This document shows, piece after piece, positions 1 through 12,760 of a DNA stretch of 64,000 nucleotides. The notes under the pieces were generated by a model. It saw only the letters and a list, made by a program, of their open reading frames with translations. It ran no database searches and was not told the DNA's origin. Origin of the DNA: Norana najaformis (Eukaryota > Annelida > Clitellata > Crassiclitellata > Hormogastridae); the NCBI GenBank assembly GCA_964023275.1, contig OZ029916.1, positions 35,651,727 to 35,715,726 on the forward strand, given 5' to 3'. Made by a program: the position numbers and the translations under genes. Position 1 is the first letter of the stretch. Each line of letters opens with the position of its first letter.

Positions 1-1315
1 TGAATAAATTACTGGTAAGATCAACTAAAATCCCCAATTTAGTAATGAAGGTAGAATTCTGCCATGCCAAGAGAGATAAAATATGCACCTGGAAATGAAT
101 AATTCGTCTTGGCACTGTGCAAAGTGGTAAATCAGAAAATCCAGCTAGGAAAGCGGAGATTTTTCGAGTGAGGTGTTCAGTACTGGCTTAGTATCCCTAA
201 GCTAACTCATTAAGCAAAATGGACTTTATATTAAAATGCAACAAGTTTGCTTCTTTGCAAATTTCCAAGTTGGTACATCGCAAGATCCAATCAACTCTAC
301 TTCAGTAAAAAATATAGACCAGTAATACTTCTTGCACATTTAGTGTCCAAATCACTCCACTGAAAATAAACTGTACTGAATTAGCAAGTTAGACATTTTC
401 TTAGCAGTAATCACTCAATTAATCAGTCTTTAGTCCTCATTCTGATTCCGATCTTGCAAACATTTGAATCCAGACTCAGAATGCCAGTGAAGTCTGAACT
501 CTGAATTCTTGCTGCCCCGTTCAGGTACCCTGCTTGAGAACTGTCCACTTCTGGTCCCTGCAGATGAAGCCCTAGAAACCCAAAACTCCACGGCCCAAGG
601 CCCGTCGTCCTACAGCCTTTCACACAGATCTTCCTAACACAGCACAAAGTTTACCTCACCTTCAACTCGTTACATCTAAAAGCCGCAGTCTAAAAACATA
701 ACACATGCACTAACTGTTGTTTGATCAAGCTCACTTGTGGCGTGACCACAGAGAACAAAAAATTACATAAGCTGCACATGAAAAATTGTCTTCCTAGACA
801 ATGTAAACATCAGAAAATAATACCAAGCAATCATGGGCATATAATGACCTGAAATACGAGATGAACAGCAAAAAGATGCACAAAATCCCAAATGGCAACA
901 AAGAAATTGTTAGTAAAAACATAGTAATTTTAATTACACACGTAAAAAGCATCCTTTAATTAAAAATATAAACAGCATTCATTAATTATGTGCATGGTCA
1001 GCATCTTATACAATTACACGTGCAACTGACATCTACTGGGAACTGTTAGTACCTCAGTGGGTGACTATTCGTGGAATACCAAGTCATCTTGGCGAACACA
1101 GCCCACCGTTCCTCCAGGGATGGTGTAACAGCACGGCGCACTTCGGAAGGTTAAAAAATTTTCCGATCGGAGTGCTGTCTTCTTGCTAGTGCTTCAGGCA
1201 AGAGATCACTCAAACCAGGAACCATGCTTCTGAGAAATCTCTGTAGATGCAAGCGAACAATTGTCTATATCTAAGCATGTGAACAACTGTCCATAGATGC
1301 ATGTAAACAATTGTG

Positions 1316-1680
1316 TCAGGGCCGTTTTAAGGTCGTCATAGGCCCTAGGCACTCACACATTCGTAGGCACCAACTGCCAACTCTGCATCAGAGCTAAACA
1401 CACTGAAAACGATTTAATGCAGGAAATAACATTTGAGGACATCAGATGTGATTTTGCTAATGCAAAGAGCCACAAAGTTAACATAATGTAGCACAGCTTA
1501 CCTTAAATTGTTTCAGTACAAACTTTAAGGTTATTAAATTTGTATTTCCTTTTTCTATTTTCGGGTCGATCAATAAATTTAGTTTTTTCAATATCTCATT
1601 TTTGACTTTCGTAGGCCCCTATAAAGTTCGTAGGCCCTAGGCACAGTGCCTACTGTATAAGACAGCCAAGAATTGTGTTA
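1316..1680. mobile_element. Putative short DNA-transposon remnant with taggccctaggcac ends
   Basis: The words 'taggccctaggcac' near 1338 and again near 1631 bracket about 300 bp of AT-rich DNA. The outer edges (cagggccgttttaag, and the reverse complement of the right edge, ggctgtcttatacag) are weakly alike, as in decayed terminal inverted repeats. No coding capacity is seen. The class is not certain. Confidence 0.3.
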
Positions 1681-4060
1681 CCTTTACCTTTACACAGTCA
1701 GTAAATAGCAGACTAAGTAAAAACAAAAATATAATACGTCATGCAGTAGTCAACTACAAAATGGATAAAATGTCTTAGCACAATAAATGCAGCATTGTTT
1801 CAAATAATCTACTAGTGAACAATGACACAAGAGATCACTTAAAATGGCAGCAAAAACAAGTTCAGCGACGTGAGTTTAACTCAGAACACGAGCCCTAGGG
1901 AGCAATTTTAACATCCAGAGCAAAATAAACGAAACAGTTCACGAATAATCATGAGACATTAACGTAACAGTTCATAAAGGAAAACATAGACAATGCCAAT
2001 GTTAATGACTCATTGTTTAAGTACAAAAATGCAACAGAAATTGGAAATAAAGTCAATTCACCAAAGGCAATTTACTGTCCTCAATATTAAAACATGCCAC
2101 ATAGCACCTACGTGGGATGGACACATGCCTTATGACATGGATGTATGAAAGCACACAGAATGAGGATTTAAACATAAAAATATTGACATGTTAACCAGCA
2201 CTGAAGGGCACAAAACTTTACTTAGTCTGCAGGCTTTAACACCCTCACCATGCCTATGCATTAACTAGCCACTGTCACTAGACTAACACAGTGCCTCTCA
2301 ACAAGACATTTCCTCAAACTCCAAGCTTCTGTTTTGTCACTTTGCAAATGTTATGCTTGTTTCTGTAAGGTACAGCAAGCAAGAGAACAACTCCACAGTG
2401 GATTTAAGAGATTCTTAGAAGGCACTGTAGACATGTCCACTTACATTACAAATGGGGTAATTCTTCAGAAGCACACCGTCCACAGTGGACTTCCTCGAAA
2501 AAAGGACCACAATAATGGTGCATTATAAATGTCCAAATCATTAATTAATTAACCACTCAAGTATTTAATCATTATTTATTTCTGATTTATTCAATAATTG
2601 TTAAATTATAATGCCCCACTTCACTTTTCATCTGCCAGCACACCTGTCTTCGTTTTAGTTGGACATTTTATCTGGAGACATGGCAGCTATTTCGGCATGG
2701 AGGGACAAATGGGGTGCAGCAAAAGTGACTAACCATTCCCTCATCGCTCAGCAGTCTGTCTGTCCTCCAGGCTTCAACTTGCCTCGATGACTCTGGTCTG
2801 CACTTAACCGATTTAAGATGGGCCCGGGTTGCTGTGCATATGGGTTGCTGTGCATATGGGGACAAGATATGGCATCTTTAATTCACTTCATGTAGCTGTG
2901 ATTCAGAGTAGACAGAGGTGCACAACGCTGATGTCTGTCGGCAAACAGGTTTCAACGACTATTGGATCTTTATCCCACTTGTGATAATGCTTGTAATGTT
3001 TGCAACTGGCTGGGAAAGAAAACTGCATATGCTAGAAGAACTTCAGCAAGTAAATAAAAAGTACTATCGGGTCTCACATTCTCCAAAACAGTCTTAGAAG
3101 CACCAGCTTTCCAAGACATGGCTTGAGATATGATGCAGCTGGATATTTGTATAGCGCCTTTCCAGAACCCATAAACAGTGTTACAGAAAATTACACCAGT
3201 ACAAGCACTTAGTAATGCAGCTGCACAGCCAAGCATTTTAAATTTACACAGCCAGTTAATTTCATGCAAACACCACTATCAAAGGATTTGAAAAATAACA
3301 GACAGCATAAGGTTTAATCTACATTAAACTGAAAAAGAGGTCCCTGGCAAAACCAGTCATAACCAGCCAAATGGGGAATGTCGTACGTTAGTCTGCCAGG
3401 TGGCATACATGTGAAAGCGGGCTCTACTATCATTTCCTTCGTCTGTGTTCAAGCAAGTAAATACTGATAAATTCATACGTAAATAATGATGCAATATTGC
3501 TGATGTTTGCGACTGCCAGTAAACAAAATACCAGAAGCAGAAATGTAGGCCCACTTTCAACCCCTAATCAAGAAAAAATCCCCCCTGGTGTCTACTAAAA
3601 CAAATTATCTTGTAAAAGCTCAGCATATCCTATGGACACATACAACTGCATCTGAAATAAACCTGTTACCTAAAATTCTGGCAGTAAATTAACCATCCAA
3701 AAAGTCATTTTAGGCTCAGGAAATGAGCCCAAGTAACTAAGGCAGAAACAGCAATGTACAATGGTTCGTTCAAATTTTGTCAAAAAACCAGGCATCAGAG
3801 TAAAACCATCAGTTAGAGAATCGGTCACAGGTCTTCCTGCTGCCAACAGAACTCGAACAAAATAAAAGGTGCCAATTGCAAGCGCTGTAATCAAAATATC
3901 AGTATGTAAAAGAAACATAATTACCGAGACCAAGCGGTTTGGTGAACACAACACAGTAACAACAATATCCATACGCGTCGTTGGCAACACTAGACTGTGT
4001 TAAGTGAAGTAATGTGATATGAATTTCCACACGTCTTAGCACCACAGAAATGCTAGGTAA

Positions 4061-4122
4061 TACACTGGAACCTGCTTACAATGTGGCCTTTGGGAGCCAA
4101 ATCAAATACGTATCATAACACA
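4061..4122 (+). repeat. Dispersed 'ggaacctNNttataatgtggc' repeat
   Basis: One of at least six related copies in the window, sharing the core 'ggcctttgggagccaaat'. Copies near 9749 and 28731 are the closest. The element resembles the ends of pogo/Tigger-like non-autonomous DNA elements, but this class call is inference. Confidence 0.45.
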
Positions 4123-5380
4123 GTTGTGTCAATGTAAAGCTTTCTTCTAAATGTGAATTTAACATTGCTCACTGTGTCATATAAGAAAATTTGTTATTTG
4201 TGTCACATATAAAAAAATGCATGTTAAAATGGTACTAGTTACAGAGACCTATTATAAAGTCCAAGTTCTGGATCACATCTGTCAAAAGTGCTAATCAGAT
4301 TTACCATGTATCATTTGGTTTAAATTAAAACCAACTTAGCTGTTGCCTAGAAAACTTAACTAAACCAGAAACTCATTATAATGCCACCTCTGGAAGTCAT
4401 TAAGAACCACCCAATAACGAACTGAGTTACGGTGAGGTCTTTCCCTAAAGAAGAGCTAAATTTGGGATCCAAGTGACTGCTTGTGTTGGATCAGAATTCA
4501 TATTGTAACAAAGCAAGTTATAAGCAGGATCCAGCGTATTGTACTTTTTTTATTTTATCATTTTGTAAAAGCACTCAAAGGCAACAAGTCACCATAAGGA
4601 ACAGCAAAAAATAATGCAAATAATCAGGCGTTATCAAAGGAATGAAGATTAGAATGTACAGCTGAAAAATCTAATGTCACTAATTCCCAGCCGACAAGAC
4701 GCACATGTTCGAGATTGATTCACAGAGGATATGTGAATGGGTGGTGGGCAAACATATTTTTAGCAGGGAACCACAATGAATAAGGACTGAACCATAGTGA
4801 AGGAACATCTTAAAACCGAATTCATAGATGTCCTGGAAAAGACCAAGTTATAACAACACTGTGTTATAAAAAGTCACAATCTAAGCTGAAATACATCAGC
4901 CAGTTTTTATGTAGTATATCAGAATTTGCATAATAACAAAGCACATAACCAGGAGGCTCCAGTGTCATCATGTCATACAAAATCAGAATAGCACATGCAC
5001 AGCTGATGAAATTCAATAATCACGTGCACCAATAACATGGAGAAAAATTATACAATAAACTTTACAGATGAAATACGAAAACAAATCTGAATTTATCGCC
5101 TGAAACAAAACGAAATCTATCACTTTTGTGTAGCAACAAAATATAATGACCACAGCTTAGTGACTGTCACTGCGAAGACAGTCGCCATAACTATAGCACA
5201 AAAACGTTTTCAAAAAGAAATAAAGTTCTAAAATGCTATGGAATAACAAGGGCATAAACACCACTGCAAATGTTTCTTGTAAAGACATCACAGCACCTAG
5301 ATATGGTATCTTTTATCCACTCACTCAACGAAACGAGAACCAAGAACCCTGAATGCTTGCAACATTGATATCAGCTATTG

Positions 5381-5552
5381 TTAATCTTTTGGATGTGAGA
5401 TGGCTAATCCAGTGAGCTGTCGTGCCATTTCAACCGGCTGGTTCAGGTAGTTCTTAACTAGAGGGTTAAATGCAGATAACTCGCTAGGAATGTGGAACTG
5501 AATGAACGGTTGCTTAAAGAATGGCATTTCTGTCTTCCTTGGTCCATCTTCC
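5381..5552 (-). CDS. FAM117-like exon 8 (C-terminus, stop)
   Basis: Acceptor GTGTTGTAG, phase 2 in, TAA stop. It encodes FIQFHIPSELSAFNPL, comparable to the family FIPxGSAFCPV segment, and ends GLAISHPKD. The long C-terminal tail of vertebrate members is absent. Confidence 0.85.
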
Positions 5553-8500
5553 CTACAACACAATACAGACAAATTTGAACAGCCTGTAAACCAAGTCTTC
5601 AAACTCGTCTAGGTCAATAAAATGATTGCTGAGACATTCAGACATACAGAAAGCACAACACAGAGTGAAAAACACTCCGTGCATCAGATTTAGGTGTACT
5701 GACATTGTGCGCGTTACAAGTGCTTTAAATAAAATAAATAAATAAATAAATAAAAAGGATGGTCTGAATCAAACACTGAACCAACTGAACCAATATTGAT
5801 GCAGGTAACAAACCAAATTATGAATGAAATATTGAATATCTCATACTGAATATTGAACAGTGCTGATTCAGCTATTCCTGACTGGCACTGACAATAGAAT
5901 ATTTTGTTGGTCACTGTCGATGTAAGTGGAAAACCTGATATACCTGTAGACTATTAGCAGAGCTATGACTGATTTAAGTGGTGAATTATGCAAGTAATAA
6001 ACTGACCGAATTTCTTTGAACTTTCCTTCGACTTTCTCACAGCCGTCAGGTGGCAGACGACTTGTGACTGCTTTTGGAGAATGAAAGTCAACACGTTCTG
6101 GTGACTCTACCAGAAGAGATATAACCATAAGGACAACAATTCAGCCAAGGCCTTCTTTTCTACTGCACTCTACACAACTTTTACCTCAGATGTGCTGCTG
6201 CAGCTGTTAATCCTTCTCCTCTCCTCATCCTGCACTGTTACCAACACTGGACTTCAGCAGCTGCAATTGTCATCATCTGCATCATCATTGATCATTATCA
6301 TCATCATCACCGTCAGTTCCTGACACCAGCAATTTGGTGGTAGTGAGTGCAAATAAATGAGCCCAATTCTTACCAGTCATCCAGTGCTTTTCTCATGTCT
6401 AGTACAAGTCTTGTTATATTTTTGTTTACATTGCAACTATAAGAAGTCATTATTATTAAACAAAGGTTGAAAGAGTTGCCGTTATTATTCACACAAATTA
6501 TACAGCGCAGTATCGACACAAATGCTAATGAAGAAAAGCATTGAACCTTTGAATGCCTTGATATCACATTCATCTAGCTCTTCATAAGCATCTTCTCTCA
6601 ACGGATCTTCTGCCTCTGAATTCAACTGCACAAGAACGCAGTCAGTCGGAGTTTGCGTCACTCGGGAACAGGTATTCAGCTGATACGCAATCGGAGCACT
6701 ACGGCCATCTACTGGAGACTGTAGAAAACACACATACATCTAGTTCAACTCAAGCTGTATGTAGTTACATGGAGGATAATAAAATGTGGACCTAAGACAA
6801 TAGTGAATCATATCCTGAATCAGATACTATGTCATATAATGCTGAATCATATCCTGCATAAGATACTAAATCATATCCTGAATCAGATACTAATCATACA
6901 ACAATAAACCATACACTGAATCAGATACTAAATCATACAACTCTGAATTACACACTGTGTCAATCCAATCCTCGATCAGATTTTGAATCATACAACACTG
7001 AATCACATCCTAAATCAGACAAGAATCAAATTGTGCTGGCTTGATTTGAAAATGACACCGTAATGTGCTGCTTCAGCTGTGCCTGATATGCACCAACACT
7101 GTAATGTGCTGCTGGTCACAGTAGGCGCTAAGTAACACAAGAAGTCATACTGTATACCAGTAATAGTGTAAGAAATACAAGGATCACCTGAATGATTGAA
7201 GCCTTTATTGAACACCGTATAACAATCAAATTACAGTTTGTCCACAGCAGTGTACTAACAGGCATCCCAACTATGAAACCAAGGGAACATAAAATTCCCC
7301 CAAGCGATTTGCCTGTTTTCAAAGTGAAATTATTCAAAAAAACAAGATAACAAATCCATTTGAAAAACTGACAAGTACCTTAACACGATCTGTCAGCACG
7401 TTATTATGCATCACCAGTTTTTCAATCTCCTGTAGTTAGAAAAGACAAGAAATCAATGTCTTGCTATGATCCTCCTTTAGAACTGTCTACATCTTTGTAC
7501 TGATGCAGCACACTCCAGACATATCAGGTACCTAACTCAGATTAATTATGAAGTTTATTAAGACTATTCCATAGTCTAAAAGTAACTAGCAGGTAAATAT
7601 CTGTTGGTATGTACATAGACATTTATAAAGTGCCTTTGAACCTTCTAAGACCTTCTTAAAGGTGCTAAAACTTATTATGGAAGGCAAAGGTAAAGTAAGG
7701 TGAGATTATCACTGACGTATCACCGAACAGGTATTTAAAAATAATCAGTCGAGATGTGCAATCATGGGGGTTTATGGATCTTTAGGCTGAAGCACACACA
7801 CAACTATCCACTTCTGGTCCCTTCAATCTTCACTCACAGGTTGGAAGGCTCAACAACAAGGTATCAGTTTTGCCCTGGGTTTCAAACATGTGATGCAGAA
7901 GGTCAAACATTAGCAATGTGTTATCATACCACTGGGGTAATTAGGCCATTTCAAAGATCTTACTAATTGATTTACCTTTCCTGTATCTGTAAAATAGCAA
8001 ATAACTGCTCTCACTAAGCAAATAAGTAATCTAAAAATGAAGACTTTCATAAAATCTAGAAATATTAAATTAACAGTATTCAGTAAGCAATTTAGAAATT
8101 ACTAATAGTGACATGTCAAATCAAGAAGTAGCATCTTTCACTAACAGCATTTTAATTGTATAATGTATTTTTGATGTTGAAATACCTGATTGAGGCCTTC
8201 CAAACTACCATGACAATGGTAAGCAACACGACCTCGTGTTAGAAATGGAATAGGCAGAGGCTTAGCATGCCAAGCGGGTGGGTTAGCACCATTTACACCA
8301 GCACTGCTACGATGAGATGTCATACAGGTAGACTTCACCTGTTGCAAAGATAACATCAAAATTGCAGTCATGACAGTTGAACAACTACAGAATAGCAAAA
8401 GTCCACACACCACACATGAACAGTTAGATGTTATTAGTGGCACTTTTGAAATGAACCACATGGCAATGAAATGATAAGAATGGAATACAACCAATTTGCT

Positions 8501-10276
8501 AAAAAAAACTTCTGCAACAGTCATATAATCGTTGGGCAGAACACTGTTATTAAACCTGCCGCACCACGGAAGCTTGTGATTGCTTGTGTACGTGTGCATG
8601 CATTTCAGACTTCGATTAAGATTAATCATAGGAAGATACTGTCCACCATGTTGAAGCTGAGCTTCAGCACAAAATAATGTTGCTTTGAAAAGAAGTCCTA
8701 CAGTTCTAGTACAGAGAGAGCCAGAGACAAACAGCAAGAAGACAGACATGCTGAGACAAAGAAAGGAATACAGATGGGCAGAAAGTGAAGAATGAAACAG
8801 AAAGGCAACATAAAGAGAAAGACACATACAGACACAGAAAGACAGACATAGACATAGAAAAAGCAAGACACAGAAACAGAGGCAGAGAGGGAGTGACAGA
8901 CAGAGAAACATGCTGTAAAAGTTACTTAAAACCTACATCCTTATTGCTGTCACTGGCAGTTACTTTTGACTTTCTCGAGAGCTGATCTGAAGACTGAAAA
9001 CCAGACAAATCCTCAGAAGTCTACAAGAAGAACAAGGACAATTCAAATCAAAGACTGGTCTCTTTCTAACTTAATCTGAAAACTTGTGCAAATTTCACTG
9101 AAAACTTCAGAAAATATCGACAGACATTGCAATTTATAGAACAGTCTCTCTGCCTTAATCTGAATACTTCTACAGGGTCATTGTAATAACGCAAAAACAC
9201 TGACTGATGTCACGTTTAAGTGATATCAATATGTGTGCCAGAATCCAGTGATTTCTGTCGTAACCCTGTAGGGCGATCCCAAAAAGAGGAAAACTGCTTA
9301 ACGAAAAGCATGATCTTGAAATTTTTGGTTTTCATTGATAAATCTGATGAGGGAAAAAATTGCAAAATCAAATGTCATTAGCTCAGTCTCTCACCTGCGT
9401 AGATTTCTCACAGGTGAGACATTCTTGACTGACAGGAAAACTGAGCTTAGGCCACTCGCCATTTAAGTAACTGCTCGATGAAATCATGTCAAATGATCCT
9501 GTCCTGCGAATACCTAAGCCATGTGACACGCCTTTTTGCTCTAAAAAACAGTTTGAAAAATTTAAGTAATGAATTCCAAGAAAATGTATAATGCAGTTAA
9601 ACAATAACAGTTGCTTTCCTAACTTCATAAGCATTACTTTCTTAGGTAACAAACTAAAGCATTTTATAAATTAGATCAAATTCAATTGCACTGTTTACTA
9701 TAAATGGGAAATTACTTGCATGAAAAAACTTCATTTCTTTAAAATTACACCAGAACCTTGTTATAATGCTATCTTTGAGAGCCAAGTCAAACACTGAATC
9801 CATTAACTTTGTTATGTCAGAATTTGTGTTATACTGAAGCATGTGATATGGAGGTCCCAGCATATACAGCACCTCAAACAAATCATAATGGACCAATTAT
9901 GCGGTCATGCTGGTGTGCGTAAACAACACACTTAACGCAACTCTTCAAAAAGGTTCAAACAACACAATCCCTGTTACAGCATACAGTAAGTACTTAGAAA
10001 GTCTAAGACCTTGTCATATTTGTCATGCAATTAAAATTAAAATTATCTGTTTAAAATTATGTTAGGCATCTTAAAAAAGATTTAAAGTGTTAGTAATGCA
10101 GCTCAAACTAGACAATGATTAAAGTTGTCCTATCAAGATAAAAGAAATTTCATAGTCCTTCCTTCCTTCATTACTTCTCTCCCCACTTCCTTCCTTCTTT
10201 CCTTCCTGCCTTCATTTGTGTCTTTGGTTATTCTCCCTTTCATCTCACTACCACTCTTCTGTATTCATCCCTCCGG

Positions 10277-10309
<33 letters not shown>

Positions 10310-11558
10310 TAATAAAAATCTGAGAACTTCTGTAGCACCACTGTAATTAAGGCTCAAGGCATCATTCGATGGGCATTACTCAGCAAACTTGTTGTGCATG
10401 CCAAATTCCTGGGCAAGCCTAGTCAAAAAGCCAAAAGAGAATCCAAGAAGACACAGCAACAGCCTATGTCGTAAACGAGTCCACAAAAAGATGAGTTTTT
10501 AGTAAAGATATGAAGGCAAAACAGACTTTGCAGAGCAAGCGTTTGCCGGAAGAGAGTCCTAGAGTCTAGGGCCAGAGACAGAAAAGGCTAGCCATATTAC
10601 AACAGTCAGAGGACCCGGTCAAGTAGACAAGTCTTGGGAGTCAGTACAGAGTGAAGAGAGTGAGGTTAGCTGAAATGTAGAGTCTTGTATTCAGTTACCC
10701 AAGTCTTGAAAATCATTTACTTTTCTGTGGGCAGCCAATGCAATGATTTTAGTGATATATGTTCGGTGACATATGTTCATACTTTGGAGTTCTAGTGATA
10801 GCTCTTGCCAATGTATTTTGAACTCTTTGAAGCTGCATCAAGTTAACTTTAGAAATGCCAGTATAAATAGAGTAGCAGCAGTTAAGATGGATGGAGACCA
10901 GTGCATTAGCCAAACAAACCAGGGCAGAAAAGAAAACATGGTGCCTAATCCAAGGGATGTCACAGATGTGGTAGCAGGTAGAAGACCTACATACAGAATT
11001 ATTGTGTTCATCACAACACAACACCAAAATTGTGGGCTGAACAGCTGCACTGTATGACTAAGATGCCTAGATGGGCAGAATTCAAATAGTTAAATTTGTT
11101 CAGTTGCTGTGAAGGTTCAAAAAGGAGAAACTCAGTTTTGGATTGGCTTAAGAGCAGTCCATTTCCTGCCAACTAAGAATGAACTTGGTTAAAGACGTCA
11201 GATAATAAAGTGAGATAGCTGGAATACGAGGAATTATCGAAGGAATTGTAGAGTTGAGTGTAATCAGCTTAAAGATGGTGCTTCTGACCACGTTGACTCA
11301 GTAAAACGTATCCAGCGCGATTCATTTACCTCTAGCTACAGGCGACCCTGAATGGAATGAACTGTCAGGAGAAAACCTCCGTATTTTACAGCTTCCTTGA
11401 CTACTCTGGGCGTCGATCCCTAGCAGCTGAGCAGTCAGTGTGGATGCATCAGAACCCTTCAACCCAAACGTCTGGATAGCCCTGATGGGACCACTAGCTT
11501 TGCTGTTTGATGGTGATGCAGCCATCCGTCGCATTTTCTGTGTCGATTGGAAGGCCAT
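5381..11558 (-). CDS. GLCCI1/FAM117-family protein, 8 exons, 368 aa
   Basis: Spliced minus-strand gene of the glucocorticoid-induced transcript 1 / FAM117 family, whose molecular role is poorly defined. Exons: 11558-11330, 9540-9395, 9020-8937, 8338-8186, 7429-7379, 6718-6547, 6106-6007, 5552-5381. All junction phases agree and the total is 369 codons with stop. Family marks in order: a basic start (KMRRMAASP, then GPIRAIQTF); IRRTGSFDMI followed by YLNGEWPK, matching the family IRRTSSLD...YLTGQWP signature; KSTQ; SSDQL; EIEKLV; PVDGRSAPI followed by TQTP; PPDGCEKV; and FIQFHIPSELSAFNPL near the C-terminus. The start is the first ATG in frame before the basic motif. It is shorter than human GLCCI1 (about 547 aa), mostly from missing low-complexity stretches. 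The gene is head-to-head with Gq alpha. Assignment to GLCCI1 versus FAM117A/B is open. Confidence 0.85.
6007..6106 (-). CDS. FAM117-like exon 7 (PPDGCEKV)
   Basis: 100 nt, phase 1 in and phase 2 out. Acceptor CTTCTGGTAG, donor TTCG|GTCAGT. The PPDGCEKV motif matches the family PPEGCERV motif. Confidence 0.85.
6547..6718 (-). CDS. FAM117-like exon 6 (PVDGRSAPI / TQTP)
   Basis: Acceptor TTTTCTACAG, phase 0 in and phase 1 out, donor AAAG|GTTCAA (weak). It encodes SPVDGRSAPIAYQ, SRVTQTP and an acidic tail (EAEDPLREDAYEELDE). Confidence 0.8.
6790..7020. repeat. Degenerate tandem repeat in FAM117-like intron 5
   Basis: Imperfect units built on 'aatcatatcctgaatcagat' and 'aatcatacaacactgaatca' repeat about eight times. 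Unit length varies between roughly 20 and 40 bp. It does not encode protein and lies wholly within an intron. Confidence 0.6.
7379..7429 (-). CDS. FAM117-like exon 5 (51-nt small exon)
   Basis: 17 codons, EIEKLVMHNNVLTDRVK, phase 0 on both sides, with acceptor ACTACAG and donor AAG|GTACTT. It corresponds to the short ELEKV helix found before the PDGRRAP motif in the family. Confidence 0.8.
8186..8338 (-). CDS. FAM117-like exon 4
   Basis: 153 nt, phase 0 on both sides. Acceptor TTTGCAACAG, donor CAG|GTATTT. It encodes a basic, serine- and proline-containing linker ending in GSLEGLNQ. The longer open frame around it is intron read-through. Confidence 0.8.
8700..8905. repeat. Purine-rich simple repeat (GACAGA/AAGA)
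   Basis: Low-complexity run of gacaga, gaaagac and gagaga words on the plus strand, inside intron 3 of the FAM117-like gene. The apparent 256-codon minus-strand frame across it is due to composition. Confidence 0.6.
8937..9020 (-). CDS. FAM117-like exon 3
   Basis: 84 nt, phase 0 on both sides. Acceptor CTTCTTGTAG, donor GAT|GTAGGT. It encodes TSEDLSGFQSSDQLSRKSK, matching the family SADQL region. Confidence 0.75.
9395..9540 (-). CDS. FAM117-like exon 2 (IRRTGSFDMI signature)
   Basis: Acceptor TGTTTTTTAG, phase 1 in and phase 0 out, donor CAG|GTGAGA. It carries the diagnostic family block IRRTGSFDMI...YLNGEWPK and ends in EKSTQ. Confidence 0.9.
9749..9835 (+). repeat. Dispersed 'cagaaccttgttataatgct' repeat copy
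   Basis: Same family as 4061-4122 and 28731-28800, sharing a start like cagaaccttNttata and 'gagccaa(a/g)tcaaa'. It lies within FAM117-like intron 1. Confidence 0.45.
10145..10316. repeat. CCTTCC-rich tract and (AAT)n microsatellite
   Basis: Pyrimidine tract of cttcctt words followed by an (AAT)n run near 10278-10310. Simple-sequence DNA in FAM117-like intron 1. Confidence 0.7.
10320..11260 (+). mobile_element. Non-LTR retrotransposon-derived block without intact ORF
   Basis: The stretch begins after an (AAT)n run with 'tctgtagcaccactg', typical of the SINE/LINE tails in this window. Part of it (about 10900-10985) reappears inverted at about 62490-62550, both containing a 'caaacaaacca(g/t)ggcag' core. 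No intact reverse transcriptase is seen. The small open frames here are non-genic. Confidence 0.4.
11330..11558 (-). CDS. FAM117-like exon 1 (start codon)
   Basis: Encodes residues 1-76: the basic N-terminus, KMRRMAASP, GPIRAIQTF and SPDSSFHSGSPV, which line up with the GLCCI1 N-terminal region. It ends in phase 1 at donor AGAG|GTAAAT. An in-frame GTG four codons upstream is not needed as a start. Confidence 0.8.
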
Positions 11559-12285
11559 TCTCCACTGCACTGCAACAGATAGACGGGCCGATAACCAGTC
11601 TACGTTGTTTGAATGTTTTTGCAGAAATTTAGTTCGTTTTGCGATTAAACTTTAACTTTTGCCACCGCTACGCCAACGCCTCTAACACAGAATCACTATA
11701 CCATAATCACCCGGCACACACACTCACACACAAGCACACACAACATGGATTACGTATCGCTTATAGATGACATTTGCTATATCGTAATCGTAATCCCGAT
11801 ATTTATACAGCGCCCAATCAAAGTCACGTCACGGGGACCAGCTTATTCACAGGCGCTCAGTCAAAACAAAACTACAGGTAAAAGTGTTCAGTTCCAGGTC
11901 AAGATCCAAGAGTCAGGCAGAGAGACAACGTGGCAGCTACGGTGGGTGATGTTTGGGATTGGAGCGGAAAGAGAGATAAGAGGAAGAAGGGGAGTCAGAA
12001 GAGGAAGAAGTCAACAGAGGGGAGGAAGAAGGGAAGTTTGAATAGGATCTGTGAAATAGGAATGTTTTCAGTTTTGAGTGAAAGCCAATGCAGAAATTGC
12101 AAGCGGTGGAGCATAGGTGAGTTTGAAGGTCAGATAACTATCGCAGTTCTGGGGGAGTTTATTCCACAGTGGTGGGACAGCTATGGCTATAGAGCGATTG
12201 CCAAACTTTAAGGAGGAGGTGGTGTTTCTTGGTAGGCAATGCGGGATAATATTTCAATGCTTTTGGAGATTTTTGGCAATTTGAA

Positions 12286-12760
12286 TTATGTGATTTTCCA
12301 AGTAAGGTCTTGATCCAGATATACACCAAAAAATTTCAAGGATGACACTTGCGAGATAGTTTTATCGTTGATGTTAACAGTCAAATCACAATCACCTGGA
12401 ACGAATTTACGATGAGAGCGAAACAATATGAGGTTGGTTATATCAATATTCAAAGACAGTTTGTTTGCTCGAAACCATTCAAAAATTGTTTCTAATTCAT
12501 GATTTACTTTTTTGAGTAAAACATCCACAGGCTCATCAGAAGCAAACACATTAGTGTCATCAGCAAAGAGGATGTATTGCAATAGGCATGAAGTATTACA
12601 GATGTCACTGATATAAATTTCAAACAGCAAGAGGCCCAATATCGAGCCTTGAGGAACTCCACATTAAATGGTCTTCAATCGGGATTTGCATCCATTAAAC
12701 AAAACCAACTGCCTTCTGTTTAAGAGATTTGTATCTCAGACTATAACGGTCCGTACACGG
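12286..12760 (-). pseudogene. Reverse transcriptase fragment of a jockey/CR1-like LINE
   Basis: Reading on the minus strand gives GVPQGSILG, then a YISDI block, then the FADDT catalytic motif (the reverse transcriptase F-x-DD box), then WFRANKLSLNI and SSLKFFGVYLD, all standard for non-LTR reverse transcriptases. An in-frame TAA falls directly before CGVPQGS, and the domain is cut at both ends, so it is dead. It sits in the promoter interval of the two flanking genes. Confidence 0.85.

Larger units (their letters stand above)
1..5380. other. Gene-free flank, probable 3' UTR of FAM117-like gene
   Basis: No credible coding exon is seen on either strand. The part next to 5381 is most simply the 3' UTR and downstream flank of the minus-strand FAM117/GLCCI1-like gene. 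A minus-strand AATAAA (TTTATT on the plus strand) lies at 4549-4554 and more occur near 2570-2595. Open frames of 60-106 codons here show no family resemblance and no convincing splice context. Dispersed repeats are present at 1316-1680 and 4061-4122. Confidence 0.5.

Noticed and set aside
8141-8911. 256-codon minus-strand frame
   Set aside because: Only 8186-8338 is a spliced exon of the FAM117-like gene; the rest is intron and purine-rich repeat.
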